From: Polyangiaceae bacterium
GTDB lineage: Bacteria; Myxococcota_A; Polyangia; Polyangiales; Polyangiaceae
Length of the DNA stretch: 64,000 nt
NCBI GenBank assembly: GCA_019637265.1
Contig: JAHBVY010000005.1
Span: 62,001-126,000, forward strand
Reading direction: 5' to 3'
Shown here: in pieces, positions 1 through 10,244 of the stretch
How positions within the stretch are numbered: position 1 is the first letter of the stretch
Layout of the letters: each line of letters opens with the position of its first letter
Position numbers and translations under genes: made by a program
The notes under the pieces: generated by a model
What the model was told of the DNA's origin: nothing
Databases searched by the model: none
Seen by the model: only the letters and a program-made list of their open reading frames with translations

Positions 1-35
1 ACCTCGCGCATCTCGTCGCTCTCGTCCGCTCTCAT
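1..35 (-). CDS. possible 5' end of a gene leaving the window on the left
   Basis: An ATG on the minus strand at 35-33 opens a frame that begins M-R-A-D-E-S-D-E and runs out of the window. A GAGG lies about 8 bases upstream of it, which is a reasonable ribosome binding site. The gene would lie downstream of glpK in the same direction and could belong with glycerol use, but only 11 codons are visible and no family can be named. It may be spurious. Confidence 0.3.
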   Translation of the reverse strand, partial: MRADESDEMRE

Positions 36-163
36 GATTCAAACCTCGCGGCTCGTGACCCATAGCACGTCACGCCGCGGGCCGCGCGGCCACACTGCCG
101 GGCTCGCTCCCGGAGCGGAGGCGCCGAACGCTTCACGCCGTCGGCCGCGCCTTCACCTGGCGA

Positions 164-1687
164 TCACACCGCCTGGCCGCGCGCGCGGCGCACCGCGCTG
201 TGCCAGCCCGCCAGCGCTCGGTCGCGCTCCGCCGCGCTCATCGAAACTCGGAATTGGTCCTGGATTTTGACGGTACGCGCGGCGTCCTCCGCGTCCCGGT
301 AGAGCCCGACGCCGATCCCCGCGAGCATCGCCGCGCCACGCGCGGTGGTCTCGAGCTCACTCGGGCGCTCCACGGTGAGCCCCGCCAGGTCGCTCTGGAG
401 CTGCATCAAGAGGTCATTGGCGGCCGCGCCGCCATCCACCCGCATCAGGCTGAGCGGCTCCCCCAGGTCATCCCCCATCGCACGCACCAGGTCCGTCACT
501 TGCAGCGCGATCGCGTCCAGCGTCGCGCGCACCAGGTGCGCGCGCGTGGTACCCCGGGTGATGCCGCTGATGAGGCCGCGCGCCTCCGGGTCCCAGTACG
601 GCGCGCCCAGGCCGACCAGCGCCGGCACGAAGTGCACGCCGCCGGCGTCGGGGACGCTCCGCGCCAGCGCCTCCGTCTCGCTGGCGCTGGTGATGATGCC
701 GAGCGAGTCACGCAGCCACTGCACCGCGGCGCCCGCGATGAAGGCGCTGCCCTCCAAAGCATACACCGCCTCGTCCCCCAGCTGCCACGCCAAGGTAGAC
801 AGCAGCCCGAACTGACTCTTCACCACGCGCGAGCCGGTGTTCATCACCACGAAGGCGCCGGTGCCGTAAGTGCACTTGACCTGCCCAGGCCGAAGGCAGG
901 CCTGCCCGAACAGCGCCGCGTGTTGATCGCCCGCGATGCCCGCGATCGGGATTCCATCCGGTAAAAACGTCAGCCCCTGGGTGTGACCGACCACCGCCGC
1001 CGAGGGCACGATGCGCGGCAGCACCGCGCTCGGCACCCCCAAGATCTCGCAGAGCTCAGGATCCCAACGACGCGTGGCGAGATCCATCAAGAGCGTGCGG
1101 CTGGCGTTCGTCGCGTCCGTCACGTGCGGCGCGTCCTTGTGGGGCGCTGCCAAACCCCCTGCCCCCCCTGCGAGCCTCCAGACCAAGTAAGAGTCCACGG
1201 TCCCGAACGCGAGCTCCCCGGCCGCGGCCCGCTCGCGCGCTCCCGGGTGCTGATCCAAGAGCCACGCGAGCTTGGTCCCCGAGAAGTAAGGGTCCAGTAC
1301 CAATCCGGTGCGCTCACGCACCAGCGCCTCGTGACCCGCCGCCTCGAGCTCCGCGCAGCGCGCCGCCGTGCGCCGGTCCTGCCACACGATGGCGCGCTGA
1401 ATCGGGACGCCCGTCTGACGATCCCAGAGCAGGGTCGTCTCGCGCTGATTGGTGATGCCGATCGCCGCGATCTCGCTGCCGACCACGTGGGCCGCGCGCA
1501 GCGCCTCCCGCACCGCGCCCATGACGCTCGCCCACAGCTCCTCCGGGTCGTGCTCCACCCAGCCAGGCTGCGGGAAGTGCTGGGGGAACTCGCGGCTGGC
1601 GCGCCCGAGGGTGACCCCCTCCGTGTCCATCACCAGACAGGTGGAGCCGGTCGTCCCTTGATCGATCGCGAGGAGGTGCCCTGCCAT
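164..1687 (-). CDS. glpK: glycerol kinase
   Basis: Glycerol kinase phosphorylates glycerol with ATP to sn-glycerol 3-phosphate in the cytoplasm. The 507-residue protein has the normal family length. The N-terminus carries the FGGY-kinase phosphate-binding loop [10 protein letters not shown]. The conserved segments [22 protein letters not shown] and [13 protein letters not shown] follow in order, with the second ATPase half ending in [19 protein letters not shown]. The ATG at 1687 is used because AIDQGTTGS begins seven residues after it. The gene diverges from the FHA-cyclase gene at 1989. No facilitator or glycerol-3-phosphate dehydrogenase is visible, although a co-directional gene may begin at the window edge. 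Confidence 0.95.
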   Translation of the reverse strand: MAGHLLAIDQGTTGSTCLVMDTEGVTLGRASREFPQHFPQPGWVEHDPEELWASVMGAVREALRAAHVVGSEIAAIGITNQRETTLLWDRQTGVPIQRAIVWQDRRTAARCAELEAAGHEALVRERTGLVLDPYFSGTKLAWLLDQHPGARERAAAGELAFGTVDSYLVWRLAGGAGGLAAPHKDAPHVTDATNASRTLLMDLATRRWDPELCEILGVPSAVLPRIVPSAAVVGHTQGLTFLPDGIPIAGIAGDQHAALFGQACLRPGQVKCTYGTGAFVVMNTGSRVVKSQFGLLSTLAWQLGDEAVYALEGSAFIAGAAVQWLRDSLGIITSASETEALARSVPDAGGVHFVPALVGLGAPYWDPEARGLISGITRGTTRAHLVRATLDAIALQVTDLVRAMGDDLGEPLSLMRVDGGAAANDLLMQLQSDLAGLTVERPSELETTARGAAMLAGIGVGLYRDAEDAARTVKIQDQFRVSMSAAERDRALAGWHSAVRRARGQAV

Positions 1688-1988
1688 GGTAGCGACCCTA
1701 CCAAATTCCTCGGCTTTCGAGCGTCAGCCGGTGGAAGCGCTGCCTCGAGCCCCACGGCGCGATCCGCCGCGCCTCGTGCTGGCGGGCGTGGCGCGAGGTC
1801 TCGCAGCCGTCGAGCACGGGGGTCAGGGGTTTGGTTTGGGGGTTTGGCAAGCCGCTGCCAGGCGCTCGCCCGGGCGCTGAGCGCCGCGCCCCAAGGCTCG
1901 AGCACGCCGCCGACGGCAAGGCGCCTTCATCTTGGCCACTGGAGCCCGCTTGTTCCGCGGCCGGGCCCCGGCTAGCCTCTGTTGGCTC
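1688..1988. other. divergent intergenic region between glpK and the FHA-cyclase gene
   Basis: These 301 bases separate two divergent start codons and must hold both promoters. I cannot point to convincing -35/-10 pairs. The region carries one clear copy of the dispersed G5 motif at 1835-1851. No small gene is supported: the frames that cross it lack ribosome binding sites and family features. Confidence 0.5.
1835..1851 (+). repeat. dispersed G5 motif, copy 1
   Basis: TTTGGGGGTTTGGCAAG. The same string, or close variants, recurs at about a dozen intergenic sites in this window on either strand. It has no long internal dyad and does not look like a simple terminator. Confidence 0.7.
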
Positions 1989-3878
1989 ATGGCGCGTCTC
2001 ATCCTCGCGACACCCGATGGCCAGCAGGTCGTCGAGCTGAGGCCCCACAACACGCTCGGGCGCCACCCTAGCAACTCGATCCAGTTGCTCGACAAGATCG
2101 TCTCCAAGGAGCACTGCATCGTCGAGCTGCGCGGCGATCAGTTCTGGCTACGCGATCTGGGCAGCTTGAACGGCACCTACATCAACGCCGAGCGCGTCCA
2201 GGGCGAGCGCCAGCTACAAAACGGCGACGAGATCAGCCTGGGCGCGACGCGCGCCCGCTACTTCGACGGCAACGGCGAGATCCCGCGCGGCGAGGTGTGG
2301 CAAGCGGGTGGTGCGGGTCCCTCGCCGCCGCCCGGCGCGCCCCCGACTCACGGTAACCCCGGCAGCTACCCACCGGCCTCGGCACCGGTCCCCTCCCAAC
2401 CAGGGCCACCACCCCAGCCGAGCTTCCCTGGCTCGGGCTACGCGGCGCCCGGCTTACCCGGACAAGGTTTATCCGGACAAGGTTTACCCGGGCAGGGTTT
2501 CCAACCGCAGGGCCTGCCCGCCCCCGTGCTGAGCCAGCCGGGGACGGCCCAGATGTCCGCGCTGCCCCCGATGAACCACACCCGCGTGGCGGTGAACGAC
2601 GCGGCGCGCGCCATCGGGACCCAGATGGCCGCCACGCAGAAGGGCTTCCTCCCTTACGACCAGCTGGCCGGGAACCCCCAGCAGCTCGCAGCTGACTACG
2701 AGCGCCTGCGGCTCTCTCACGAGCTGGGCCGCGAAATCGCCCTCGAGCGTGATCTCCCCACGCTGCTCAACAAGATCTTGATGAGCGTGTTCAAGTTCGT
2801 GCGCGCCGATCGCGGGGTGATCTTCCTGCGTGAGCCGAGCGGCGAGCTGGTGCCCGGCGCGAGCCTGCGGCGCGACGGCTCGGAGACGCCCATCACCGTC
2901 TCCAGCACGATCATGAACCACGTGATCCAAGAGCGCGCGACGGTGCTCACCCACGACGCCGCGATGGATTTCGCGGCCTCCAAGGGCAAGAGCATGATCC
3001 TGAACCGGATCAGCTCGGCCATCGTCGCCCCGCTGCTCCACAACGACGACATCCTCGGCGCGCTGTGGCTCGACAGCGAGACGCTCGCGCAGTTTCAACA
3101 GAAGGACATGGAGATCGTGACGAGCATCGCAGCGCAGGCGGCGATGTTCATCGAGATCAACATCCTGGGGCGGAAGATCCAGGAGGAGGTCGTCAACCGC
3201 GAGCGCTTCAGTCGCCTCTTGTCACCGAACGTCGCCGAGCGCGTGATGAGCGGTGAGCTGGACGTCAAGAAGGGCGGCCAGCTGCAGCAGAGCGTGACGG
3301 TGTTCAACTCGGACATCCGCGGCTTCACGCGCATGAGCGAGGGGGCGGAGCCGGAGAGCATCGTCGAAATGCTGAACGAGTATTTCGAGATGATGGTCGA
3401 GACGCTGTTCAAGTACGAAGGCACCCTCGACAAGTTCATGGGGGACGGCATCATGGCGCTGTGGGGCGCACCGGTCACGGCGGCTGACGACCCCATCCGC
3501 AGCGTGAGCTGCTCGCTGGAGATGATGGAGGAGCTCGGCAACTTCAACCGATCCCGCCTCGGCCGCGAGCTGCCGCCGCTCGCGATCGGCATCGGCATCC
3601 ACACCGGGCCGCTGGTCGCGGGCTACATCGGCTCCTCCAAGGCGCTCAGCTACACCGTGATCGGCGACACCGCGAACACCAGCGCGCGGCTGTGCGGCGT
3701 GGCCGAGGGCGGCCAAATCTTGGTGAGCGAGGCCACCTTGGGTCTGCTGAAGAACCGCTTCCAGTACCAGGAGCTGCCGCCCGCCAGCCTCAAGGGCAAG
3801 GTGAAGCCGTTCAGGATCTTCAACATCACGGGCACGCAGATCACGGCTCAGGTGCCCGCCAACCTCGAGCCCGGCTGA
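1989..3878 (+). CDS. FHA-GAF-class III adenylate/guanylate cyclase
   Basis: This is a three-domain cytoplasmic signalling enzyme of 629 residues that should make a cyclic nucleotide. An FHA domain spans about residues 1-95 (GRHPSNSIQLLDKIVSKEH, then DLGSLNGTYIN), so it probably docks to a phosphothreonine protein. A Pro/Gly/Gln-rich linker follows (about 100-190) with PGQGL repeats. A GAF domain covers about 240-395 and a class III catalytic domain about 430-600. The two metal aspartates are in FNSDIRGFT and FMGDGIMALWG, and YTVIGDTANTSARL carries the late catalytic segment. I chose ATG 1989 because the FHA fold starts at once; upstream in-frame codons add an unlikely Arg-rich tail. The FHA partner may be one of the Ser/Thr kinases in this genome, which is inference. 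Confidence 0.88.
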   Translation: MARLILATPDGQQVVELRPHNTLGRHPSNSIQLLDKIVSKEHCIVELRGDQFWLRDLGSLNGTYINAERVQGERQLQNGDEISLGATRARYFDGNGEIPRGEVWQAGGAGPSPPPGAPPTHGNPGSYPPASAPVPSQPGPPPQPSFPGSGYAAPGLPGQGLSGQGLPGQGFQPQGLPAPVLSQPGTAQMSALPPMNHTRVAVNDAARAIGTQMAATQKGFLPYDQLAGNPQQLAADYERLRLSHELGREIALERDLPTLLNKILMSVFKFVRADRGVIFLREPSGELVPGASLRRDGSETPITVSSTIMNHVIQERATVLTHDAAMDFAASKGKSMILNRISSAIVAPLLHNDDILGALWLDSETLAQFQQKDMEIVTSIAAQAAMFIEINILGRKIQEEVVNRERFSRLLSPNVAERVMSGELDVKKGGQLQQSVTVFNSDIRGFTRMSEGAEPESIVEMLNEYFEMMVETLFKYEGTLDKFMGDGIMALWGAPVTAADDPIRSVSCSLEMMEELGNFNRSRLGRELPPLAIGIGIHTGPLVAGYIGSSKALSYTVIGDTANTSARLCGVAEGGQILVSEATLGLLKNRFQYQELPPASLKGKVKPFRIFNITGTQITAQVPANLEPG

Positions 3879-4077
3879 GCCGCTGCGCGCACACGTCGCA
3901 CCACCCTCCGATCACGACGACCGGCACGCCTCGCGGGTAGCAGCGGGCTCGACGTTCAAACCCGCCCTCGGCACTGACAGCGACCGCGATCGGGAAGACG
4001 AGCGCGGTACGTCACGCGCGACGCGGTGACGGTCGGAACCGGCAACGACCACGACCAGGAAGACGACCCATGGGTAG

Positions 4078-4098
4078 GGGCGGGTTTCAAACCCGCCC
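4078..4098. repeat. REP-like palindrome (GGGCGGGTTT / AAACCCGCCC)
   Basis: Two perfect 10-base arms flank a single C. The sequence TTCAAACCCGCCCTCGGC seen here at 4086-4103 is repeated at 3955-3972, 131 bases upstream. A third copy with one changed arm base lies inside the membrane transferase gene at 9248-9270. Palindromes of this kind occur as dispersed small repeats in many GC-rich genomes; that statement is from memory. Confidence 0.75.
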
Positions 4099-4126
4099 TC
4101 GGCGCTCAGCGCCGACAGCAACTGGA

Positions 4127-4165
4127 GCTCAGGAAGGATCGCGTTGACCAAGGCGATCCTTGAGC
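4127..4165 (+). promoter_or_regulatory. stable hairpin in the gapA leader
   Basis: Arms AAGGATCGC (4134-4142) and GCGATCCTT (4153-4161) pair perfectly over nine bases around a ten-base loop. A GCTC/GAGC extension lies outside a small bulge. There is no T tract, so it is not a standard terminator. It lies about 130 bases before the gapA start and could be a leader control element or a processing site. Confidence 0.45.
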
Positions 4166-4215
4166 CTAAGTTCCGCCCAGTTTTCGGCCTCGAGCTGATG
4201 AGCGCTCCGAGCTGA

Positions 4216-5307
<1,092 letters not shown>

Positions 5308-5342
5308 GGCGCTTCAGGCAGCCACCACCGAAGGACAGCGTC

Positions 5343-6554
5343 ATGGCTTACCTGGATGGGATCCGCAGGGTCACGGATTTGGAGCTGACGGGCCGCCGGG
5401 TGCTCATCCGGGTGGACTTCAACGTGCCGCTGGACAAAGCGGGCGCCATCACGGACGACGAGCGCATCCGCGCGGCGATACCGACCATCCAGCACGCGCT
5501 GGACCAAGGCGCCCGCGTGATCCTCGCGAGCCACCTGGGGCGCCCCAAGGGCAAGCCGGATCCGCGCTACAGCCTCGAGCCTTGCGGCGCGAGGCTGGCG
5601 GAGCTGATGAACGTCGAAGTTCACCTCCCTGACGACTGCGTCGGGGACGCGGCGCGCAAGGTGATCCAAGATCTTCGCCCCGGGCAGCTGTGCCTGCTGG
5701 AGAACCTCCGGTTCCACCCGGAGGAAGAGGCGAACGAAGAGGGCTTTGTCAAGCTCCTGGCGGACCTCTGCGACAGCTACGTGAGCGACGCGTTCGGCAC
5801 CTTGCACCGCGCGCACGCCTCCACCGCAGGCCTGCCGCGCGTGAAGACCGAGCGCGCCATGGGCTTCTTGGTGGCTTCGGAGGTGGCGTCGCTCGCGCGC
5901 GTGGTGGACAGCCCCGAGCGCCCGTTCGTGGCGGTGCTGGGCGGCGCCAAGGTGGCGGACAAGATCGACGTCATCGAGGCGCTGCTCGGGAAATGCAGCG
6001 CGCTCTGCATCGGCGGCGCCATGGCCAACACGCTGCTCGCCGCACAGGGCCACGCGCTGGGGCAGTCGCGAGTCGAGCGCGACTGGCTGGCGCGCGGTCG
6101 GACGTTGCTCGAGCAAGCTCACGATCGCGGCGTGGAGATCTTGCTCCCCACGGACGTGGTGACGGCGCCCAGCCTCGAAGCGGCGGAGGGGGAGGTGCGC
6201 TCGGTGAGCCACGTCCCGGAAGATCAGCTGGCGCTCGACATCGGGCCCGCCACAGTCATTGCGTTCGCGGAGAAGCTGGCCAAGGCGCGCACGGTGTTCT
6301 GGAACGGCCCCATGGGTCTGTTCGAGAACGCCGCGTTCGCGCGCGGCACGCTCGGCGTCGCGGAGGCGGTGGCGAGCTGCCCCGGCTTCACCGTGGTGGG
6401 CGGCGGGGACAGCGCCGCGGCGGTGCGTCAGGCAGGCCCGGAGCTCGCGGCGCGTATCGATCACGTCTCCACCGGCGGCGGCGCCGCCCTGGAGCTCATC
6501 GAGGGCAAGCGCTTGCCCGGGGTGGAGGCGCTCCGGGTGCAGGAGGTGTCATGA
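5343..6554 (+). CDS. pgk: phosphoglycerate kinase
   Basis: The enzyme transfers the acyl phosphate of 1,3-bisphosphoglycerate to ADP, the step after gapA. Its 403 residues cover both lobes: RVDFNVPLD near the N-terminus, the basic HLGRPKGK segment, NLRFHPEEE, then [21 protein letters not shown] and [10 protein letters not shown] of the nucleotide lobe. The ATG at 5343 gives the standard N-terminus; an in-frame upstream ATG would run back into gapA. A 70-base gap separates it from tpiA. Confidence 0.97.
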   Translation: MAYLDGIRRVTDLELTGRRVLIRVDFNVPLDKAGAITDDERIRAAIPTIQHALDQGARVILASHLGRPKGKPDPRYSLEPCGARLAELMNVEVHLPDDCVGDAARKVIQDLRPGQLCLLENLRFHPEEEANEEGFVKLLADLCDSYVSDAFGTLHRAHASTAGLPRVKTERAMGFLVASEVASLARVVDSPERPFVAVLGGAKVADKIDVIEALLGKCSALCIGGAMANTLLAAQGHALGQSRVERDWLARGRTLLEQAHDRGVEILLPTDVVTAPSLEAAEGEVRSVSHVPEDQLALDIGPATVIAFAEKLAKARTVFWNGPMGLFENAAFARGTLGVAEAVASCPGFTVVGGGDSAAAVRQAGPELAARIDHVSTGGGAALELIEGKRLPGVEALRVQEVS

Positions 6555-6624
6555 CTGAGCTCCGTACGCACCGCGCGAGGTGGATGGTGAGGCGCACGCG
6601 CGACGAGCGCGCTAGGGAGGACAC

Positions 6625-7419
6625 ATGACGAAGCGGGTGCCGCTCATCGCGGGCAACTGGAAGCTCAACCACGGCGGGCCCTCCAGCTGTGCGCTGGCGC
6701 TGGACGTGGTGCGTGGCCTCGCGGCCGGCGCGTTTCCGCGCGGCAGCGTGGAGGTGGTGCTCGCGCCGCCGTTCACCGCGCTGGCGGCGGTGTCCGCCAC
6801 CTTGGAGGAAGAGGCAGCCTCCCTGTCTGTCCCGGTGGAGGTCGCCGCGCAGAACCTGTACCCGGTGGACGAAGGCGCCTTCACCGGCGAGGTGAGCGCG
6901 CCGATGCTGCTCGACGCGGGCTGCAAGTGGGTCATCATCGGCCACTCGGAGCGGCGACAGCTGTTCGGGGAGACGGACGAAGGCGTGGAGGCCAAGGTGA
7001 GCGCCGCGCTCCGCGCGGGGCTCCGCCCCATCGCCTGCGTGGGGGAGACCTGGGAGGAGCGCAGCGCCGGGAGCACGCTCGAGGTGATCCGGCGCCAAGT
7101 GAGCGCGTTCGCGGCGGCGCTCGCAGCGCAGCCCGGCGTGGGGGTGATCGCCTACGAGCCAGTGTGGGCCATCGGCACCGGGCAGGTGGCGGGGCCTGAT
7201 GAGGCGCAGGCAGTGCACGCCGCCATTCGCGCGCAACTAGCTGAAATCAATCAACAATTCGCGGATGTCACGCGCCTGCTCTACGGTGGGAGCGTGAAGC
7301 CGGACAACGCGCGCGGCCTTTTGGCTTGCCCGGACATCGACGGCGCTCTAGTGGGTGGCGCCTCCCTGAAGGCCAGCGCCTTCGTGGGGATCGCGGCGGC
7401 CACGCTGCCCGAAGGTTAG
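6625..7419 (+). CDS. tpiA: triosephosphate isomerase
   Basis: TIM interconverts dihydroxyacetone phosphate and glyceraldehyde 3-phosphate. The protein has 264 residues, slightly longer than the usual 250. The active-site Lys is in AGNWKLN, the His in IIGHSERR, the Glu in [10 protein letters not shown], and the phosphate loop is [15 protein letters not shown] precedes the ATG. It sits between pgk and secG; secG starts four bases after the tpiA stop, so the two are probably translated from one message. Confidence 0.96.
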   Translation: MTKRVPLIAGNWKLNHGGPSSCALALDVVRGLAAGAFPRGSVEVVLAPPFTALAAVSATLEEEAASLSVPVEVAAQNLYPVDEGAFTGEVSAPMLLDAGCKWVIIGHSERRQLFGETDEGVEAKVSAALRAGLRPIACVGETWEERSAGSTLEVIRRQVSAFAAALAAQPGVGVIAYEPVWAIGTGQVAGPDEAQAVHAAIRAQLAEINQQFADVTRLLYGGSVKPDNARGLLACPDIDGALVGGASLKASAFVGIAAATLPEG

Positions 7420-7423
7420 GTTC

Positions 7424-7732
7424 ATGATCCAGTTCCTCCAAACACCGCTCACCGTCGTTCACGTCATCACCTGCCTCGTGCTGATCACGGTGGTGCTCAT
7501 CCAGCCCGGCAAGTCCGGCGGGCTCGGGGCAGCGTTCGGCGGAGCCGGCGCGCAGCAGGTGTTCGGCGGGCGCGGCGCGGGCAACCTGCTCACCCGCGTC
7601 AGCTGGATCACGATGACCATCTTCTTCCTCACCAGCATGACCCTCGCCTACATGTCGAGCTCCGCGGACGCCTCGCTCGAGTCGAAGGCGAAGGCCGCTG
7701 AGGCGGACTCAGCGCCCGCCAAGAGCGAGTAG
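7424..7732 (+). CDS. secG: preprotein translocase subunit SecG
   Basis: SecG is the small third subunit of the SecYEG channel in the inner membrane. The 102-residue protein has two membrane helices (about 9-28 and 62-82) around the family loop IQPGKSGGLGAAFGGAGAQ, followed by VFGGRGAGNLLTR. A short Ala/Glu/Lys-rich tail follows. The tpiA-secG linkage is common in bacteria and supports the call. A GC-rich hairpin lies just downstream. Confidence 0.95.
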   Translation: MIQFLQTPLTVVHVITCLVLITVVLIQPGKSGGLGAAFGGAGAQQVFGGRGAGNLLTRVSWITMTIFFLTSMTLAYMSSSADASLESKAKAAEADSAPAKSE

Positions 7733-7744
7733 CTCGGAGGACGA

Positions 7745-7768
7745 CACCGGGCGCGCGGCGTCCCGGTG
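7745..7768 (+). terminator. hairpin after secG
   Basis: CACCGGG (7745-7751) pairs with CCCGGTG (7762-7768) over seven bases. No T tract follows, so intrinsic termination is uncertain. It lies at the end of the gapA-pgk-tpiA-secG run. Confidence 0.35.
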
Positions 7769-7861
7769 ACAACGGTGAGCTTCAGGTCCCGCTGGTCCAA
7801 TGGGTGTGGCGGCGGTGACCCACCGCGCAAGGCGCACGGACGACCACGCGAGCGAGGCGCT

Positions 7862-9733
7862 ATGAGCGAGCTGCTGGGCACCGAGAGCCGCGAGCGAGCC
7901 GCCGTGAGCGACGCGCCGAGCGAACCGCCTGACTGGCGGCGACACGCGCAGCGCGCCTGGCCCCTCGTCGCCGCGCTGCTGCTCAAGCTCGCGCTCGGCC
8001 TGGGCCTGCTCTCCGCGGGTTTCCACGCGGTGAGCGACGACGACTTCGCCCGCGTGTTCATCGCGCAACAGTTCGCCGCGAGCCCCAAGCTCGACCCGAG
8101 CGGCACCAGCTGGCTGCCGCTGCCCTTTTGGCTGAACGGCGGCGCGATGCGGCTGTTCGGCATGAGCCTCACCACCGCGCGCTATGTCGCCATCGCCTCC
8201 GGGCTCATCGCCACCCTGCTCATCTACGTGTCGGCGCGCTGGCTCCGCATGAGCCGCGTGGAGGCCGCGCTCGGCGCCGCCCTGAGCGGCGCCTTCCCTT
8301 ACGCCATGGTCCTCGGCGTGGCCACCGTCCCCGAGGCGCTCACCGCAGCGGCCGTGGTCGCGGCGAGCGTCAGCTGTACTCAGAGTCGGGTGTGGGTTCG
8401 GGGGTTTGGCGGTGCGTTGCTCGGCGCCGCGACGCTGTCTCGCTACGAGGCCTGGCCCGTGGCGGCTGGCTTCGCGGCGCTCACGCTGTGGGACGCTCGG
8501 AGCCTCCGGGGGAGGTCACGGGCGGGCTACGTGGCGGCGGCCACGCTGAGCCTCACGGGGTGCCTCGGCTGGGTGCTGCATGGCGTGTTTCACCATGGCA
8601 ACGCCACCTTCTTCGTCGATCGTGTGGCGAGCTACCGCCGCGCCATCGGCGCCGCGCCCACCAGCCTGTGGGACAGCCTGCTCGGCTACCCCCTGAGCCT
8701 GCTGCGCGGCGAGCCGGAGCTGATAGGGTCCGCCCTCCTGACCGCGCTATGGCTCTTGGTGCGGCGCCTCTGGAGGAAGCGCGCTCCGGAGGCTCAGGGC
8801 GCGGCTATCGACGAAACTGCTGAAGCAGCTGAGAGCCAGACCAACAGCCAACCTGACGTATTAGCTCAAAGCCCACCTGATAGCCGCTCTGGCGGCTACG
8901 CAGAGGACGCATCTGATAGCCTACCTGACAGTCACCCGTGGCGCCCCTGGCTGCGCCCGGTGGCGCTCTGCGCGGTGATGCTGCTCAGCCTCATCTACGG
9001 CGACGTGCGCGACGGCGCGCCCACGCACCACCCCGAGCGCGCCATCTTCGCCCTGTGGCTGCTCACCGCGCTGTGGCTGCCACGCGCGGCGCTCAGCGCC
9101 TTCCGTGTTCGAGCGCCCAACCACCGCGACGGCCACGCGGCCGCCACCGCCGCCCCTCATGCCCTCCACCACGATGTAGGGGCGCACCACCAGCAGGCCC
9201 TCCACCACGTAGCGGCGCTCCACCAGCAGGCGCTCCACCGCGATGTAGGGGCGGGTTTCAAACCCACCCCCCACTCAGCCGCCACCGCCGCCCCTCACAC
9301 AACCAAGATCCCCCGCCCCCTCACCACCCAGCGCGCGCTCTACCTCGTCAGCCTGTGCGCCGTGATCGCGGTGAGCGCCTTGGTGCTGCGCCCCTGGTAC
9401 GCGCGGCGGGACGCCTTCATCGACCGCCGCGACGCGCTAGCCATCGGCGCCGCCGCGCGCGAAGCCGGCGCCGACGGCCTCGGTGTCTGGAGCGACGACT
9501 ACGGCTTCTTCGCGGTGATGGTCGGCTTCGAAGCCCCAGCGCACGCACACCCCCTGCGCCCCAAGCCACGCGGCGAAGCCCCCCCCGCGCTCACCCCAGC
9601 GCTCTTAGAAGCCGAGCTCCGCACGCGCAACCTCCGCTGGGCGGTGATCCCAGCGCACCACCACCAGGCGCTAGGCAGCGCCTTCCCAGCCCGCGCCGAG
9701 CGCGGCCAGTGGGTGTTGGTGGAGGGGCGCTGA
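7862..9733 (+). CDS. GT-C-fold membrane glycosyltransferase-like protein with repeat insertion
   Basis: A polytopic inner-membrane protein of 623 residues. After a hydrophilic N-terminus the first helix leads to AVSDDDFARV, the position of the catalytic acidic residue in GT-C (PMT/ArnT-like) enzymes. A run of helices follows with LSRYEAWPVAAG, a Arg-Tyr-Glu-x-Trp signature seen in such transferases. It should use a polyprenyl-phosphate sugar, but donor and acceptor are unknown. The middle is unusual. Residues about 310-360 form a polar Ser/Pro/Asp spacer, and residues about 434-470 are encoded by tandem repeats and a REP palindrome (giving VGAGFKP). The ATG at 7862 is preferred to upstream in-frame codons. 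Its stop codon begins a tandem 12-base duplication. Confidence 0.7.
   Translation: MSELLGTESRERAAVSDAPSEPPDWRRHAQRAWPLVAALLLKLALGLGLLSAGFHAVSDDDFARVFIAQQFAASPKLDPSGTSWLPLPFWLNGGAMRLFGMSLTTARYVAIASGLIATLLIYVSARWLRMSRVEAALGAALSGAFPYAMVLGVATVPEALTAAAVVAASVSCTQSRVWVRGFGGALLGAATLSRYEAWPVAAGFAALTLWDARSLRGRSRAGYVAAATLSLTGCLGWVLHGVFHHGNATFFVDRVASYRRAIGAAPTSLWDSLLGYPLSLLRGEPELIGSALLTALWLLVRRLWRKRAPEAQGAAIDETAEAAESQTNSQPDVLAQSPPDSRSGGYAEDASDSLPDSHPWRPWLRPVALCAVMLLSLIYGDVRDGAPTHHPERAIFALWLLTALWLPRAALSAFRVRAPNHRDGHAAATAAPHALHHDVGAHHQQALHHVAALHQQALHRDVGAGFKPTPHSAATAAPHTTKIPRPLTTQRALYLVSLCAVIAVSALVLRPWYARRDAFIDRRDALAIGAAAREAGADGLGVWSDDYGFFAVMVGFEAPAHAHPLRPKPRGEAPPALTPALLEAELRTRNLRWAVIPAHHHQALGSAFPARAERGQWVLVEGR
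9161..9270 (+). repeat. tandem repeats plus REP palindrome inside the transferase gene
   Basis: Three imperfect units of about 35 bases, each built on CTCCACCACGATGTAGGGGCG or a variant, run in tandem and end in the REP-like palindrome at 9248-9270. They stay in frame and encode an Ala/Leu/His/Gln-rich stretch ending VGAGFKP. This looks like insertion of a dispersed repeat into a loop of a membrane protein. Confidence 0.7.
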
Positions 9734-9771
9734 CTTGCATGGTGACTTGCATGGTGGGACCAGGCAAGTCA
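9731..9771 (+). repeat. 12-bp direct repeat and hairpin at a stop codon
   Basis: TGACTTGCATGG occurs twice in tandem (9731-9742 and 9743-9754). The first TGA is the stop of the transferase gene. The second copy pairs with GCAAGTCA at 9764-9771, giving an eight-pair stem extended by TGG/CCA. The hairpin overlaps the proposed start of the XRE gene. Confidence 0.75.
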
Positions 9772-10053
9772 GCGAGGCCACTCGCCGCGCCGTTGAGGTG
9801 CTCGGGGACCGAGCGGTACATTCGTGAGGCAAAAGCCCTTGGTTCGCGCGTCCGCGCGCTGCGTCATGAGCGGGCTTGGACGCTCGAGCAGATGGCGGAG
9901 CGGTGCGACCTGGACCTGAAGCACCTGCAGAAGATCGAGGGCGGCCAGCTCAACGTGACCTTGGTCACGCTGGTGCGCCTTGCGGTAGGGTTGAAGAAGC
10001 CGCTGGCCATCCTGTTCAACGATGGGGTCAAGGCGAACCGTGACGCGGAGTGA
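9739..10053 (+). CDS. XRE-family helix-turn-helix regulator
   Basis: A small Cro/CI-type DNA-binding protein of about 100 residues. The HTH lies at about residues 38-92: LGSRVRALRHERAWTLEQMA, then the recognition part DLDLKHLQKIEGGQLNVTL and the helix VRLAVGLKKPL. There is no ligand or peptidase domain. Two ATGs, 9739 and 9751, fall in the 12-base duplication and a downstream start is also possible, so the N-terminus is uncertain. It follows the transferase gene closely, but a functional link is not evident. It could regulate neighbouring genes or be a remnant of a mobile module. Confidence 0.75.
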   Translation: MVTCMVGPGKSARPLAAPLRCSGTERYIREAKALGSRVRALRHERAWTLEQMAERCDLDLKHLQKIEGGQLNVTLVTLVRLAVGLKKPLAILFNDGVKANRDAE

Positions 10054-10244
10054 GTGCGGGTAGGGTCAGGTAGGAGTCCATCGCACCAGCGCGCCACGAC
10101 GCTCCTCCAAGGCGCGCACCGCGACTGGATGGCGCACCCAGCACCGCGCGGCGCGACCCAACCCCCAAAACCCGCACGATTCTAGGCAGATGCCACTTCG
10201 TTAGATGAACTGTCTTTGAGCACAAGCACTCCTGCCGCAGCCTT
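10054..10244. other. intergenic region between the XRE gene and the antitoxin remnant
   Basis: This region lies between convergent coding sequences. It holds a minus-strand copy of the G5 motif near 10159-10175 (CCAACCCCCAAAACCC). I looked for a RelE/ParE toxin downstream of the antitoxin remnant and found no frame resembling one. Confidence 0.5.

Noticed and set aside
7733..7861. Possible tRNA or small RNA between secG and the transferase gene
   Set aside because: The sequence has a short hairpin but no cloverleaf or T-arm; nothing beyond a possible terminator is supported.
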